57,826 nucleotides of DNA from Phenylobacterium aquaticum (GTDB lineage: Bacteria > Pseudomonadota > Alphaproteobacteria > Caulobacterales > Caulobacteraceae), in the NCBI GenBank assembly GCA_947378305.1, contig CANCJJ010000016.1:1-57826 (forward strand), in the 5' to 3' direction. Position 1 is the first letter of the stretch, and every line of letters begins with the position of its first letter. The notes below the pieces were generated by a model that was given only the letters and a program-made list of their open reading frames with translations, was not told where the DNA came from and did no database searches. Of the stretch, positions 45,061-54,319 are shown one piece after another. The translations under genes and the position numbers were made by a program.

Positions 45061-46362
45061 CTAGACGAAAACTCGACTGAAGACCTGATCCACAGCCTTG
45101 AAATGATAGCCGAGGTCGAACAGGGCGGAGAGGTCTTCGTCCGAGAGGTGTGGGCGAATCTCGGGATCCGCCTTCAGGAAGGTGAGGAAATCGCCTTCAC
45201 CGCGCCAAACCTTCATCGCATTTGACTGGACGGCTGAATAGGCCGCCTCCCGCGCCATCCCTTTTTGGGTCAGGGCCAACAGGACCCGTTGGGAATGGAC
45301 AAGTCCCCCCAGGCGATCCAGGTTCTTCGCCATGTTTTCCGGATAGATGACCAGCCGCTCAACGACACCAGCCAGACGGCGCAAGGCAAAGTCCAGGTGG
45401 ATGGTGGTATCCGGGGCAATGGCACGTTCGACGCTGGAATGGCTGATGTCCCGCTCATGCCAGAGGGCCACATTTTCCAGAGCCGGGACCACGGCAGACC
45501 TTATGAGCCGGGCCAGGCCGGTCAGGTTTTCCGTCAGAATCGGATTGCGCTTGTGTGGCATTGCGCTGGAACCCTTTTGGCCCGGATCGAAGGGCTCTTC
45601 TGCTTCCAGCACTTCCGTGCGCTGAAGGTGGCGGATCTCCACGGCAAGGCGCTCAATGGAGCTGCCAATCACGGCCAGGGTGGCGAAATAGGCCGCATGG
45701 CGGTCACGCGGGATCACCTGGGTGGAGACGGGCTCGACGCTCAGTCCCATCTTCTCGGCGACATGGGCCTCGACCTCTGGCGCGACATTGGCAAAGGTGC
45801 CGACGGCTCCGGATATGGCACAGGTGGCGATTTCAGCCCGGGCGGCGATCAGGCGGGTCCGCGCACGTTGAAACTCGGCATAGTGTCCAGCGAGCTTGAG
45901 ACCGAAGGTCGTGGGCTCGGCATGGATGCCGTGGCTACGACCCACGCAAGGGGTCAGGCGGTGTTCGAAGGCCCGGCGCTTCAGCGCCGCCAGGACCAGA
46001 TCCACATCCTCAATCAAGAGGTCTGTCGCCCGGGCCAGTTGCACGGCCAGGGCGGTATCATTGACGTCTGAGGACGTCATGCCCTGATGCAGAAACCGGG
46101 CCTCGGGGCCGACGAGCTCCGTCACATGGGTGAGGAAGGCGATGACGTCGTGTTTGACCTCGCGCTCTATGGCGTCGATGCGCTCGACATCGAACAAGAC
46201 GTCCCGGCCCTTTTCCCAGATGGTCCGGGCGGCCTCGACCGGGATCACCCCAAGTTCCGCCATCTTGTCGGCGGCATGGGCTTCAATCTCGAACATGATG
46301 GTGAATCGCGTCTGGGGGTCCCAGATGCGGGCGAAGTCGGGGCGTGCGTAACGGGAAATCAT
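45061..46362 (-). CDS. purB: Adenylosuccinate lyase
   Basis: 433 residues from ATG 46362 (MISRYARPDFARIW), with GGGAG close upstream. PurB acts twice: on SAICAR in IMP synthesis and on adenylosuccinate in AMP synthesis. The signature loop GSSAMPHKRNPI is present, with VGRSHGIHAEPTTFGLKLAGHYAE and HQGMTSSDVNDTALAVQLARA. The tail LFDLGYHFKAVDQVFSRVF is usual in alphaproteobacteria. It follows the MFS transporter gene on the same strand. Confidence 0.96.
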   Translation of the reverse strand: MISRYARPDFARIWDPQTRFTIMFEIEAHAADKMAELGVIPVEAARTIWEKGRDVLFDVERIDAIEREVKHDVIAFLTHVTELVGPEARFLHQGMTSSDVNDTALAVQLARATDLLIEDVDLVLAALKRRAFEHRLTPCVGRSHGIHAEPTTFGLKLAGHYAEFQRARTRLIAARAEIATCAISGAVGTFANVAPEVEAHVAEKMGLSVEPVSTQVIPRDRHAAYFATLAVIGSSIERLAVEIRHLQRTEVLEAEEPFDPGQKGSSAMPHKRNPILTENLTGLARLIRSAVVPALENVALWHERDISHSSVERAIAPDTTIHLDFALRRLAGVVERLVIYPENMAKNLDRLGGLVHSQRVLLALTQKGMAREAAYSAVQSNAMKVWRGEGDFLTFLKADPEIRPHLSDEDLSALFDLGYHFKAVDQVFSRVFV

Positions 46363-46498
46363 GCACTCCCTATAGGCCAGGCGGCACAGGAAGTTAAGGC
46401 TAACCGCAAACCATACCGGCAAATGTCGCGCAGGAATTCAGGGCTCCAGCTTTGGTCAGGCTAGACCTTAGCCAGAGCCCTGCAGATTTGAACCCAGA

Positions 46499-48001
46499 TC
46501 AGGCTTCGCCGCGTGCTGCCCGGGCATTGGCCATGGCCTTCACCAGACCGATGGAGCCCAGCAGATAGTGGAAGGCGGCCCAGAGGTAGAAGCACAGGGA
46601 GATGATCACGCCCGAACGGGTCGCGTGAACCAGACTGACCTTACAATTGGCCGCAAGTTCCGCACTGGCCCCCGCGGCTGCCTTTCCGCCGGGGCAGAGG
46701 GCGGCGAAGTTTGCCCCGCCCTGGGTTCCGCCCGCAAACATCTGACGCAGGGACTCTATGATCCCGTGCTGGCCAGGGTGGGTGAAGTTGAACTGGGCAA
46801 AATGGTCGATCACCCAGCCCGTGAAGGGCGGTCCGCCGCCAAGCGCAATCAGGTTCAGGAAGAACAGCATCAGGGCCGCAGCAGTCGCCCGCCGGCGTGT
46901 ATCGACCATGTTCTGCACGACGCCAAAGGTCGGGCCGAGATAGGTGTAGTGGAAGATACCCGGAACCAGCAGGATCATGGCTGCCGTTTGCCAGGAGGGC
47001 TGGAGGTAGGCGGTGATGTAGATCGGTGTGGCAATTGTCAGGCCGATGGCGGGTGTCAGGGAGTACCAGCGGGCGCTGCGCTTGGCCAAACGATCGGTGA
47101 TGAAGCCGCCGAGCAGCGTGCCAATCCCTGAGGAAATGCCGCCGACAATGCCGGTGATCAAGCCGACCTGGGCATAGTTCAGACCAAAGGTTCGGGTGAA
47201 ATAGGGGGGTACAAACTGGCCCGAGCCGTAGGAACCGAAGGACGCAATGGTCACACCCAGTATCATGTGCAGGACGGGCCAGGTGCCGAACAGGGTGCGG
47301 ATGATCGACCCCATTTCCTTGAATTCCCCGGCCATGGTGAAGGGCTGACGCTCGGCCTGAACCTGACCATTGTCGGGCTCCGAGTGACCGCGCGGGGGCT
47401 CTTTGATCATCAGCTTGATAGCAATGGCGATCAGGACGCCGGGCAGACCCACCAGCATGAAGGCGATGCGCCAGGAGAAGTTCTGGGCCAGATAGCCGCC
47501 AACGACCGCCCCGATCATGGTTCCAAAGGGAATACCGAAGGCATAGATGGCCAGGGCGCTTGCGCGCTTCTTTGGCTCAAAATAGTCGCTCAGCAGGGAG
47601 TGGGCTGGAGGGTTTAGGCCGGCCTCGCCAAAGCCGACGCCAAAGCGATAGGCAGCAAGCGTGGCAAAGCTCGTGGCTGTGCCGCACAGGGCGGTAAAGG
47701 CCGACCAGATGACGATCGCCCCAGTGATGATATTGACCCGGGAAAACCGCTCGGCAAAACGGGCGATCGGAATGCCCAGCAGGGTATAGAGCAGGGCAAA
47801 ATACAACCCACCCAACAGGCCCAACTGGGTATCGGTGATCTTAAGGTCGACCTTGATCGCCTGACCAATGGTCGAAATAATCGTCCGGTCAATGAAGTTG
47901 AAGGTGTAGGCTGTGACCAGCAGCGAGAGAATTAAGGTCTTGTAACTGTTAGAAAAAACCGGCTTTTGCGCGCCTGATTGATCTGTCTCTATGGCCGCCA
48001 T
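46499..48001 (-). CDS. MFS transporter, spinster-like
   Basis: 500 residues with about 12 membrane helices. The N-terminal half (AYTFNFIDRTIISTIGQAIKVDL, LGLLGGLYFALLYTLLGIPIARFAERFSR, FGEAGLNPPAHSLLSDYFEPKKRASALAIYAFGIP) is typical of the spinster-like MFS group, abundant in Caulobacterales and sphingomonads. The substrate is unknown. A periplasmic loop of about 55 residues lies near the C-terminus. The ATG has GGGGGAG upstream. It is divergent from the SpoU methyltransferase gene. Confidence 0.92.
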   Translation of the reverse strand: MAAIETDQSGAQKPVFSNSYKTLILSLLVTAYTFNFIDRTIISTIGQAIKVDLKITDTQLGLLGGLYFALLYTLLGIPIARFAERFSRVNIITGAIVIWSAFTALCGTATSFATLAAYRFGVGFGEAGLNPPAHSLLSDYFEPKKRASALAIYAFGIPFGTMIGAVVGGYLAQNFSWRIAFMLVGLPGVLIAIAIKLMIKEPPRGHSEPDNGQVQAERQPFTMAGEFKEMGSIIRTLFGTWPVLHMILGVTIASFGSYGSGQFVPPYFTRTFGLNYAQVGLITGIVGGISSGIGTLLGGFITDRLAKRSARWYSLTPAIGLTIATPIYITAYLQPSWQTAAMILLVPGIFHYTYLGPTFGVVQNMVDTRRRATAAALMLFFLNLIALGGGPPFTGWVIDHFAQFNFTHPGQHGIIESLRQMFAGGTQGGANFAALCPGGKAAAGASAELAANCKVSLVHATRSGVIISLCFYLWAAFHYLLGSIGLVKAMANARAARGEA

Positions 48002-48137
48002 GCGGATTACGCTCCCCCGTGGACCTGTTGCTTCGTCCCTGGGGCGACTTTAGCGGCTGTTGGGCGTAGGGGAAGGGGGGATTATCTCCCGGCGTCTTAC
48101 CGAGGTCGGAATGAGACCGAGCTTAGACGGGATTTGA

Positions 48138-48953
48138 ATGGCACACCCGGCGATTTTTATTCAAGATTCCACCGATCCGCGCATTGCGCCCTATTTGGGG
48201 GTGCGGGAGCGTGACCTCGTGGGCCGGGATGGCCTGTTCATGGCGGAGGGTGAAGTTGTGTTGCGGGTGCTGGCGCAAAGTCCTGAGGTCGAACCGGTTT
48301 CTATCCTGGTGACGGAGAAACGCTTGGCCGGGCTGGAGGACATTTTGACCCACCTGGCCCCAGAAACGCCGGTCTACACGGCTGATCAGTCTGTGATGGA
48401 CCAGATAGTGGGCTTCCCCATTCATCGGGGAATCCTGGCTGTGGGCCGGCGGCGGCGGGTGCCCTCGGCAGATGCTGTACTCGCAGGCCTGGGTCCCAAA
48501 GCCCTCATCATGGTTCTCTGTGGCATAGCCAATCATGACAATATGGGCGGCTTGTTCCGCAATGCCGCGGCCTTTGGCGTCGATGCCATCCTGCTTGATG
48601 CGGAGTCCTGTGACCCGCTCTATCGGAAGGCTATCCGGGTGTCTGTGGGTGGGACCCTGGTCATGCCCTTCGCGCGGCTCGGATCGGGGGATGACCTTTC
48701 AGACTTGCTGCAGCGTTACGGGTTTGCCAGCCTTGCCCTTAGCCCGTCAGGAGAGACGACCCTTGCCGACTTGCCGCGTCCAGCCCGCGCAGCGATCTTG
48801 CTCGGGGCTGAGGGGCCGGGCCTTTCGGCCCAGGTCCTGGCTCGAAGCCAGACCGTCCGGATACCCATGGCCGAAGGGTTCGATTCCCTTAATGTCGCCA
48901 CCACGGCAGCCGTCGTCCTCCACCATCTGAGGTTTGTTGCATCCGATGTTTGA
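48138..48953 (+). CDS. TrmH/SpoU family RNA 2'-O-methyltransferase
   Basis: 271 residues. An N-terminal substrate-binding domain (DPRIAPYLGVRERDLVGRDGLFMAEGEVVLRVL) precedes the SpoU SPOUT domain. The SPOUT motifs are IANHDNMGGLFRNAAAFGVDAILLD, ILLGAEGPGLS and IPMAEGFDSLNVATTAAVVLH. It uses SAM to methylate a ribose in tRNA or rRNA; the site is not known. Its end overlaps the next gene by eight bases. Confidence 0.92.
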   Translation: MAHPAIFIQDSTDPRIAPYLGVRERDLVGRDGLFMAEGEVVLRVLAQSPEVEPVSILVTEKRLAGLEDILTHLAPETPVYTADQSVMDQIVGFPIHRGILAVGRRRRVPSADAVLAGLGPKALIMVLCGIANHDNMGGLFRNAAAFGVDAILLDAESCDPLYRKAIRVSVGGTLVMPFARLGSGDDLSDLLQRYGFASLALSPSGETTLADLPRPARAAILLGAEGPGLSAQVLARSQTVRIPMAEGFDSLNVATTAAVVLHHLRFVASDV

Positions 48954-50235
48954 GTTGATCACGCGTCAGGAACTGCGACTGCTTCTGGCCTTGGCCATTG
49001 GCTTGCTGATCGGCGCGGACCGGGAGCGGCGCAAGGCGGCCGGGAGCCATCCAGGGGCGGCTGGTCTACGCACCTTTGCGCTGATCGCCATGATTGGCGG
49101 CGGTGTGGGCCTGATCGCCCAACCCCTGCTGACCGCGGTTGCGGCCCTGACGGTCGCGGGTATGACCCTGGTCGGCATTGCCAGGCGTCCACCGGAGACA
49201 CAGGACCTGACCACGGACGTGGCGATGTTTGCGACCTTCGTCCTGGGCCTACTGGCGATCGAGCAACCCCAGACGGCGACCGCAACGGGCGTCGTGGTGG
49301 CTGCCCTGCTGGCCTGGCGCTCTCCCCTGCACAGGCTGGTCCGCGAGACCTTGAGCGAACAGGAGCTTCTGGACGCCCTGACCTTTGGCATTGCGAGCCT
49401 GGTTATCTTGCCCCTGCTGCCGAACAAGGCGGTGGATCCGTTTGGCGTGCTCAACCCCTATGCCCTCTGGCGGATGGCGGTGGTCCTCATGGCCCTGAGT
49501 TCCCTGGGGTATGTCGCCCAGAGGGTGATTGGCGCGCGCCTTGGGCTGCTGGTTGCGGGTTTTGCCGGCGGTCTGGTTTCGTCAACCGCCACGATTGCCG
49601 CCATGGCGGGCCGGTCCCGGGCGGTCCCCGGAATTGTCGGACCTGCGGCCTCGGCTGCAGTGGCCTCAATGGTCGCTAGCATGAGCTATATGGCGGTCTT
49701 GCTCTGGGTCGTTCGGCCGACACTGCTGACGGATCTTGCAGTTCCCCTTTTATGTGGCGGGCTGACCATATTGACCTATTCGATCGCTTTGGCCCTTCAA
49801 GGCCCCCAGGGCGATGGCACGCCTCAGCCCCGGGGCAAGGCTTTTGACATCAGTGGCACCCTGATTTTTGTGGTGCTGGTGGCGTCCTTTACGCTTTTGG
49901 CGAAGGGGTTAGCTGTTTGGATGGGCCAGACCGGAATTCTGGTTGGTGCCGGGCTCACGGGGCTGGTGGATGCCCACGCTGCGGGCCTGTCCATGGCCGG
50001 CCTGGCGGCGAGTGGGGTCACGACGGATCATATTGCCGCCCTCGGTCTGTTGATCGGTCTGGTGACCAACATGCTGATCAAGGGACCTGCGGCCTTCGCG
50101 CTGGGCGGACGTGCCTTCGGGATTCGGGTTTTCATCGGCACCCTGCTTCTCAGCGGAGCTCTGATTGCCGGTCAGGTCGGATGGCAGCTCTGGCATACCG
50201 GGACGCTCTGGGGGATTGATTCACACATTTCCTGA
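48946..50235 (+). CDS. MgtC/DUF4010 family membrane protein
   Basis: 429 residues from ATG 48946, which overlaps the SpoU stop. The N-terminal MgtC-like part has LALAIGLLIGADRERRK and GLRTFALIAMIGGG. The C-terminal DUF4010 part has GFAGGLVSSTATIAAMAGRSR and a final GLVDAHAAGLSMAGLAASG segment. About 11-12 hydrophobic helices are visible. The family sits in the inner membrane; its role is uncertain. Confidence 0.9.
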   Translation: MFELITRQELRLLLALAIGLLIGADRERRKAAGSHPGAAGLRTFALIAMIGGGVGLIAQPLLTAVAALTVAGMTLVGIARRPPETQDLTTDVAMFATFVLGLLAIEQPQTATATGVVVAALLAWRSPLHRLVRETLSEQELLDALTFGIASLVILPLLPNKAVDPFGVLNPYALWRMAVVLMALSSLGYVAQRVIGARLGLLVAGFAGGLVSSTATIAAMAGRSRAVPGIVGPAASAAVASMVASMSYMAVLLWVVRPTLLTDLAVPLLCGGLTILTYSIALALQGPQGDGTPQPRGKAFDISGTLIFVVLVASFTLLAKGLAVWMGQTGILVGAGLTGLVDAHAAGLSMAGLAASGVTTDHIAALGLLIGLVTNMLIKGPAAFALGGRAFGIRVFIGTLLLSGALIAGQVGWQLWHTGTLWGIDSHIS

Positions 50236-50321
50236 GGCTCAAACCGGCCATATGGCGAGGGATTGCTTGTCAAAGCCGCCCTGCCACGGCTAGGGCAGGG
50301 GGGATCATCAAGGAGGGGCCC

Positions 50322-50609
50322 ATGGCCATCGATGCGGCGACCGTGCGCAAGGTTGCCAGACTGGCGCGTATTGCTGAACCCGAGGCGCGCCTCGAGCCCC
50401 TGGCTCGCGAGCTGACGGGAATTATGGCCTGGATCGAGCAGCTGGCTGAAGTCGATGTCGAGGGCGTCGAGCCCATGACCTCCGCCGTCTCCATGCCCGC
50501 CCCCATGCGTGAAGATGTCGTCACCGAGGGCGGTGATGCCAACCAGATTTTGTCCAATGCCCCCAAGCGGGCCCAGGACTTTTTTGTTGTTCCAAAGGTT
50601 GTCGAATAA
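50322..50609 (+). CDS. gatC: Asp-tRNA(Asn)/Glu-tRNA(Gln) amidotransferase subunit C
   Basis: 95 residues. GatC stabilises the GatA-GatB complex that amidates misacylated Asp-tRNA(Asn) or Glu-tRNA(Gln). The sequence [49 protein letters not shown] is characteristic. The ATG has AAGGAGG upstream. Its TAA overlaps the gatA ATG by one base (TAATG). Confidence 0.95.
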   Translation: MAIDAATVRKVARLARIAEPEARLEPLARELTGIMAWIEQLAEVDVEGVEPMTSAVSMPAPMREDVVTEGGDANQILSNAPKRAQDFFVVPKVVE

Positions 50610-52081
50610 TGAGCGCCCTCACCAAGCTCACGCTTAAGGCGGCCCTTGAGGGCCTCGACACCAAGGCCTTTTCTGCCCTGGAACTCACCCAGGCCCATGT
50701 CGAGGCGGTAGAAGCGGCGCGTCCCCTCAATGCCTATGTGCTGGAAACGCCGGACAAGGCGCTGGACATGGCCCGCGATTCAGACGCCCGCCGTGCCAAG
50801 GGCGAGGCCGGTCCCTTGGACGGGGCTCCGCTCGGCATCAAGGACCTGTTCTGCACTGAGGGGGTCCGCTCAACGGCGGGATCACGCATTCTGGGCAATT
50901 TCGTTCCGACCTATGAGTCCACCGTCACCTCGCACCTGTGGCGGGATGGGGCGGTCATGCTGGGCAAGCTCAACATGGACGAATTTGCCATGGGCTCGTC
51001 GAATGAGAGTTCGGCCTTCGGTCCCGTGATCAATCCATGGCGGCGGGCGGGCAGTGACACCAAGCTGACCCCGGGGGGGTCATCTGGGGGGTCAGCTGCC
51101 GCTGTGGCTGCTGACCTGTGCCTGGGCGCGACGGCAACGGATACCGGCGGGTCGATCCGCCAGCCTGCCGCCTTCACGGGCACAGTCGGGATCAAGCCCA
51201 CCTATGGTCTCTGCTCGCGCTGGGGCGTGGTGGCCTTCGCCTCGTCCCTCGATCAGGCCGGTCCGATCGCCAAGACGGTGGAAGATGCGGCTATTCTGCT
51301 CAAGTCCATGGCGGGATATGACCCCAAGGATTCCACCAGTCTCAATATCGCGACCCCGGATTATCCGGCCTTCATCGGCAAGTCGGTCAAGGGGCTACGG
51401 ATTGGCATTCCCCGTGAATACCGCGCCGACGGCATGCCTGCGGAGATTGATGCCCTCTGGGAGCAGGGCGTAGCCTGGCTCAAGGATGCGGGCTGCGAGA
51501 TCGTCGAGATTTCCTTGCCCCATACGAAATATGCCCTCCCGGCCTATTACATCATTGCCCCTGCCGAGGCCTCCTCCAACCTCGCGCGTTATGATGGCAT
51601 GCGCTATGGCCTCAGGGTCGATGGTGCCAATCTGACCGAGACCTACGAGAATACCCGGGCGGCGGGGTTTGGTGATGAGGTCAAGCGCCGGATCCTGATC
51701 GGGACCTATGTGCTTTCGGCTGGCTATTATGACGCCTACTACCTGCGGGCGCTGAAGGTGCGCCGCCGGATCGCCGAAGATTTCGAACAGGCCTTCGGCA
51801 AGGTGGATGCGATCCTGACGCCCACGGCCCCCTCTGCGGCTTTTGGCCTGGGGGAAAATGCGGACGACCCGGTGGCCATGTATCTGAATGATATCTTCAC
51901 CGTGACGGTGAATCTGGCGGGTCTGCCGGGCATGAGCCTGCCTGCGGGGCTCGATGCTCAGGGCTTGCCCCTGGGGCTTCAGCTGATTGGTCGGGCCCTG
52001 GACGAAGGGACCCTGTTTTCACTGGGGGGGGCTCTGGAAAAGGCCGCCAACTTCAAGGCGGCACCCGGCCGCTGGTGGTAG
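50609..52081 (+). CDS. gatA: Asp-tRNA(Asn)/Glu-tRNA(Gln) amidotransferase subunit A
   Basis: 490 residues. GatA is the glutaminase of the amidotransferase. The amidase Ser-Ser-Lys machinery lies in PLGIKDLFC (Lys), [18 protein letters not shown] and [15 protein letters not shown], then [27 protein letters not shown]. The length is normal. It overlaps gatC. A perfect hairpin follows, and gatB comes only after an opposite-strand gene. Confidence 0.97.
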   Translation: MSALTKLTLKAALEGLDTKAFSALELTQAHVEAVEAARPLNAYVLETPDKALDMARDSDARRAKGEAGPLDGAPLGIKDLFCTEGVRSTAGSRILGNFVPTYESTVTSHLWRDGAVMLGKLNMDEFAMGSSNESSAFGPVINPWRRAGSDTKLTPGGSSGGSAAAVAADLCLGATATDTGGSIRQPAAFTGTVGIKPTYGLCSRWGVVAFASSLDQAGPIAKTVEDAAILLKSMAGYDPKDSTSLNIATPDYPAFIGKSVKGLRIGIPREYRADGMPAEIDALWEQGVAWLKDAGCEIVEISLPHTKYALPAYYIIAPAEASSNLARYDGMRYGLRVDGANLTETYENTRAAGFGDEVKRRILIGTYVLSAGYYDAYYLRALKVRRRIAEDFEQAFGKVDAILTPTAPSAAFGLGENADDPVAMYLNDIFTVTVNLAGLPGMSLPAGLDAQGLPLGLQLIGRALDEGTLFSLGGALEKAANFKAAPGRWW

Positions 52082-52091
52082 AATTAGAAAC

Positions 52092-52128
52092 CCGCCGTGC
52101 ATCCCGGTCGCCCGGATCTGCACGGCGG
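52092..52128. terminator. Hairpin between gatA and the secreted-protein gene
   Basis: CCGCCGTGCA (52092-52101) and TGCACGGCGG (52119-52128) are a perfect 10-bp inverted repeat, with a further ATCC/GGAT pairing inside. It lies between convergent genes and could stop both, though without a T-run on the plus side. Confidence 0.65.
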
Positions 52129-52134
52129 ACTGAC

Positions 52135-52425
52135 TTACTTAGCGAGCTTGTCCAGGTCGGCCTGAACCGCTGCCAGCTGGGCGTCGCTGATGACGCCGCC
52201 GCTCATGGGCTGAAGGGCCTTCAGGGTCATGCCCTTGAACTGGTCAAAGGCCGGATGGGTGGTCACGCCGGGCAGGTCCTTGTCCAGGACAGCCTTGGTG
52301 TCCGGGTTGGCGGCCAGGTCGGCAATCGGGGTGGTTTCGACGGAGGGCTTGCCCTCGGCCAGAGCGCCCGTGGCAGCCAGGGCGAGCGAGAGACCGGCCA
52401 GGCCGGCGAGCAGAGACTTCTTCAT
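52135..52425 (-). CDS. Small secreted protein of unknown function
   Basis: 96 residues from ATG 52425 (GGAAAGGA upstream). A clean Sec signal peptide, MKKSLLAGLAGLSLALAATG then ALA, precedes a mature chain of about 73 residues without cysteine. Segments are DLAANPDTKAVLDKDLPGVTTHPAFDQFKGMTLKALQPMSGG and DAQLAAVQADLDKLAK. It resembles small Caulobacterales proteins annotated only as hypothetical. It lies on the opposite strand between gatA and gatB. Confidence 0.85.
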   Translation of the reverse strand: MKKSLLAGLAGLSLALAATGALAEGKPSVETTPIADLAANPDTKAVLDKDLPGVTTHPAFDQFKGMTLKALQPMSGGVISDAQLAAVQADLDKLAK

Positions 52426-52531
52426 GGTGGGGTCCTTTCCCGGGAAGATTTTTAGCGTGCTGACAAGGACTGATTTTCCGCTTTTTCGCAAGAGACTTCC
52501 GCTAGCCCGCCGGGCGCATTAGAAGCATCAC

Positions 52532-53992
52532 ATGACCGATACATCCAAGCTGATCGAAGGCCGAACGGGCCAGTGGGAAATTGTCCTGGGGCTGGAAGTC
52601 CACGCCCAGGTTGCCTCCAATGCCAAGCTGTTTTCCGGCGCGGCGGTGGGCTTCGGGGCCGGACCGAACCAGCAGGTCAGTCTGGTGGACGCGGCCATGC
52701 CGGGCATGCTTCCGGTCATCAACCGGCATTGTGTCGAACAGGCGGTCAAGACGGGCCTGGGCCTGAAGGCGCAAATCAACCTGCGCAGCCTGTTTGACCG
52801 CAAGAACTACTTCTATCCCGACCTGCCCCAGGGCTATCAGATCAGCCAGTTCAAGGATCCGATTGTCGGCGAGGGCGAGGTCATTGTCGAACGCGACGAC
52901 GGCACCACCTTCACCGTGGGCATTGAGCGTCTCCATCTGGAACAGGATGCGGGCAAGAGCCTCCACGATCAGGACCCCAATGCCACCTATGTCGACCTGA
53001 ACCGGGCGGGCACGGCCCTGATGGAAATCGTCTCCCGTCCGGACATGCGCTCGTCCGAGGAAGCCGCCGCCTATGTGAAAAAGCTGCGGACGATTCTCGT
53101 CTATCTGGGCACCTGCGATGGCGACATGGAGAAGGGCAATTTGCGCGCCGACGTCAATGTCTCGGTCCGCCGCCCGGGTGCCGAGCTGGGCACACGCTGC
53201 GAGATCAAGAACGTCAATTCCTATCGCTATATCCAGCAGGCCATTGAATATGAGGCCCGTCGGCAGGTCGAAATTCTCGAAGATGGCGGCAAGATCACTC
53301 AGGAAACCCGCCTGTTCGATCCTACCCGGGTCGAGACCCGCTCCATGCGATCAAAGGAAGAGGCTCACGACTATCGCTACTTCCCCGACCCAGATCTCCT
53401 GCCCCTGGAGCTGGACCCTGCGTGGGTGAAGTCGATCGATGCCAGCCTGCCGGAACTGCCCGATGCCAAGAAGGCCCGGCTGCAGTCGCAATATGGTCTG
53501 ACCGCCTATGATGCCGGGGTGCTGATCATTGAGCAGGCCCGTGCTGATTTCTTTGAGGCCGCAGCGGCTGGGCGCGATGCCAAGCTGACCGCCAACTGGG
53601 TGACCAATGACCTGGCGGCCCGCCTCGCAGCTGCAGGTCAGTCCATCACCGAGAGCCCCATCTCGCCGGGCGAGATTGCCGAACTCGTTGCCTTGATCGA
53701 GGAAGGGGTCATTTCCTCCCGTATCGCCAAGGATGTCTTTGAGCGCATGTGGGCCGGTGAAGGCCGCCCGCGCGCCATTGTTAAGGCCCAGGGCCTGCAA
53801 CAGGTCTCCGATACCGGGGCGCTGGAAGCCATTATTGACAGCCTGATTGCGGCCAATCCTGGCCAGGCGGAGTCGGTCAGGGAAAAGCCCCAGGCCATTG
53901 GCTGGTTTGTTGGCCAGGTCATGAAGGCAACCGGCGGGAAGGCCAATCCTGGCACGGTCAATGCCCTGCTGAAGGCGCGTCTGGGCCTCTAG
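52532..53992 (+). CDS. gatB: Asp-tRNA(Asn)/Glu-tRNA(Gln) amidotransferase subunit B
   Basis: 486 residues. GatB binds the misacylated tRNA, activates its carboxylate with ATP and receives ammonia from GatA. Signatures are [70 protein letters not shown] and ENVNVSVR-like [10 protein letters not shown]. The C-terminal YqeY-like tail domain ([27 protein letters not shown]) is complete. Confidence 0.97.
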   Translation: MTDTSKLIEGRTGQWEIVLGLEVHAQVASNAKLFSGAAVGFGAGPNQQVSLVDAAMPGMLPVINRHCVEQAVKTGLGLKAQINLRSLFDRKNYFYPDLPQGYQISQFKDPIVGEGEVIVERDDGTTFTVGIERLHLEQDAGKSLHDQDPNATYVDLNRAGTALMEIVSRPDMRSSEEAAAYVKKLRTILVYLGTCDGDMEKGNLRADVNVSVRRPGAELGTRCEIKNVNSYRYIQQAIEYEARRQVEILEDGGKITQETRLFDPTRVETRSMRSKEEAHDYRYFPDPDLLPLELDPAWVKSIDASLPELPDAKKARLQSQYGLTAYDAGVLIIEQARADFFEAAAAGRDAKLTANWVTNDLAARLAAAGQSITESPISPGEIAELVALIEEGVISSRIAKDVFERMWAGEGRPRAIVKAQGLQQVSDTGALEAIIDSLIAANPGQAESVREKPQAIGWFVGQVMKATGGKANPGTVNALLKARLGL

Positions 53993-54147
53993 ATCAAATG
54001 CAATCGCCCAGGCGAGTCGATCCGCCTTGCTCCATGGGGCAGGCTTCGGCTAAGAGGATCAGGCTGAACGACGGCGCTTTGGAGTCCGGTCCACTTCCGG
54101 TCTCGAACAGCCCCGTCGGGCGGGGCGAAAGCCTCGCGGAAATAGCT

Positions 54148-54237
54148 GGTGACGTGGCCGAGTGGCTGAAGGCAACGGTTTGCTAAATCGTCATACGTGA
54201 AAGCGTATCCAGGGTTCGAATCCCTGCGTCACCGCCA
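54148..54237 (+). tRNA. tRNA-Ser(GCT)
   Basis: A type II tRNA of 90 bases: acceptor GGTGACG/CGTCACC, D-arm from GGCCGAGTGGCTGAAGGC, anticodon loop TTGCTAA (anticodon GCT at 54182-54184), a long variable arm (CATACGTGAAAGCGTAT), T-arm with GGTTCGAATCC, discriminator G and encoded CCA. It reads AGC/AGU codons. Confidence 0.95.
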
Positions 54238-54319
54238 TTTGTCCATCCGAAAGCCTGGCCCGATTGCCCCCATGGCAACCCCTCGGACCTTGGTGCGGCT
54301 GACGGTCGGCACCTTGCCG

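Noticed and set aside
53998..54186. Short open frame after gatB ending in tRNA-Ser.
   Set aside because: It runs into the tRNA gene and has no homology or ribosome site.
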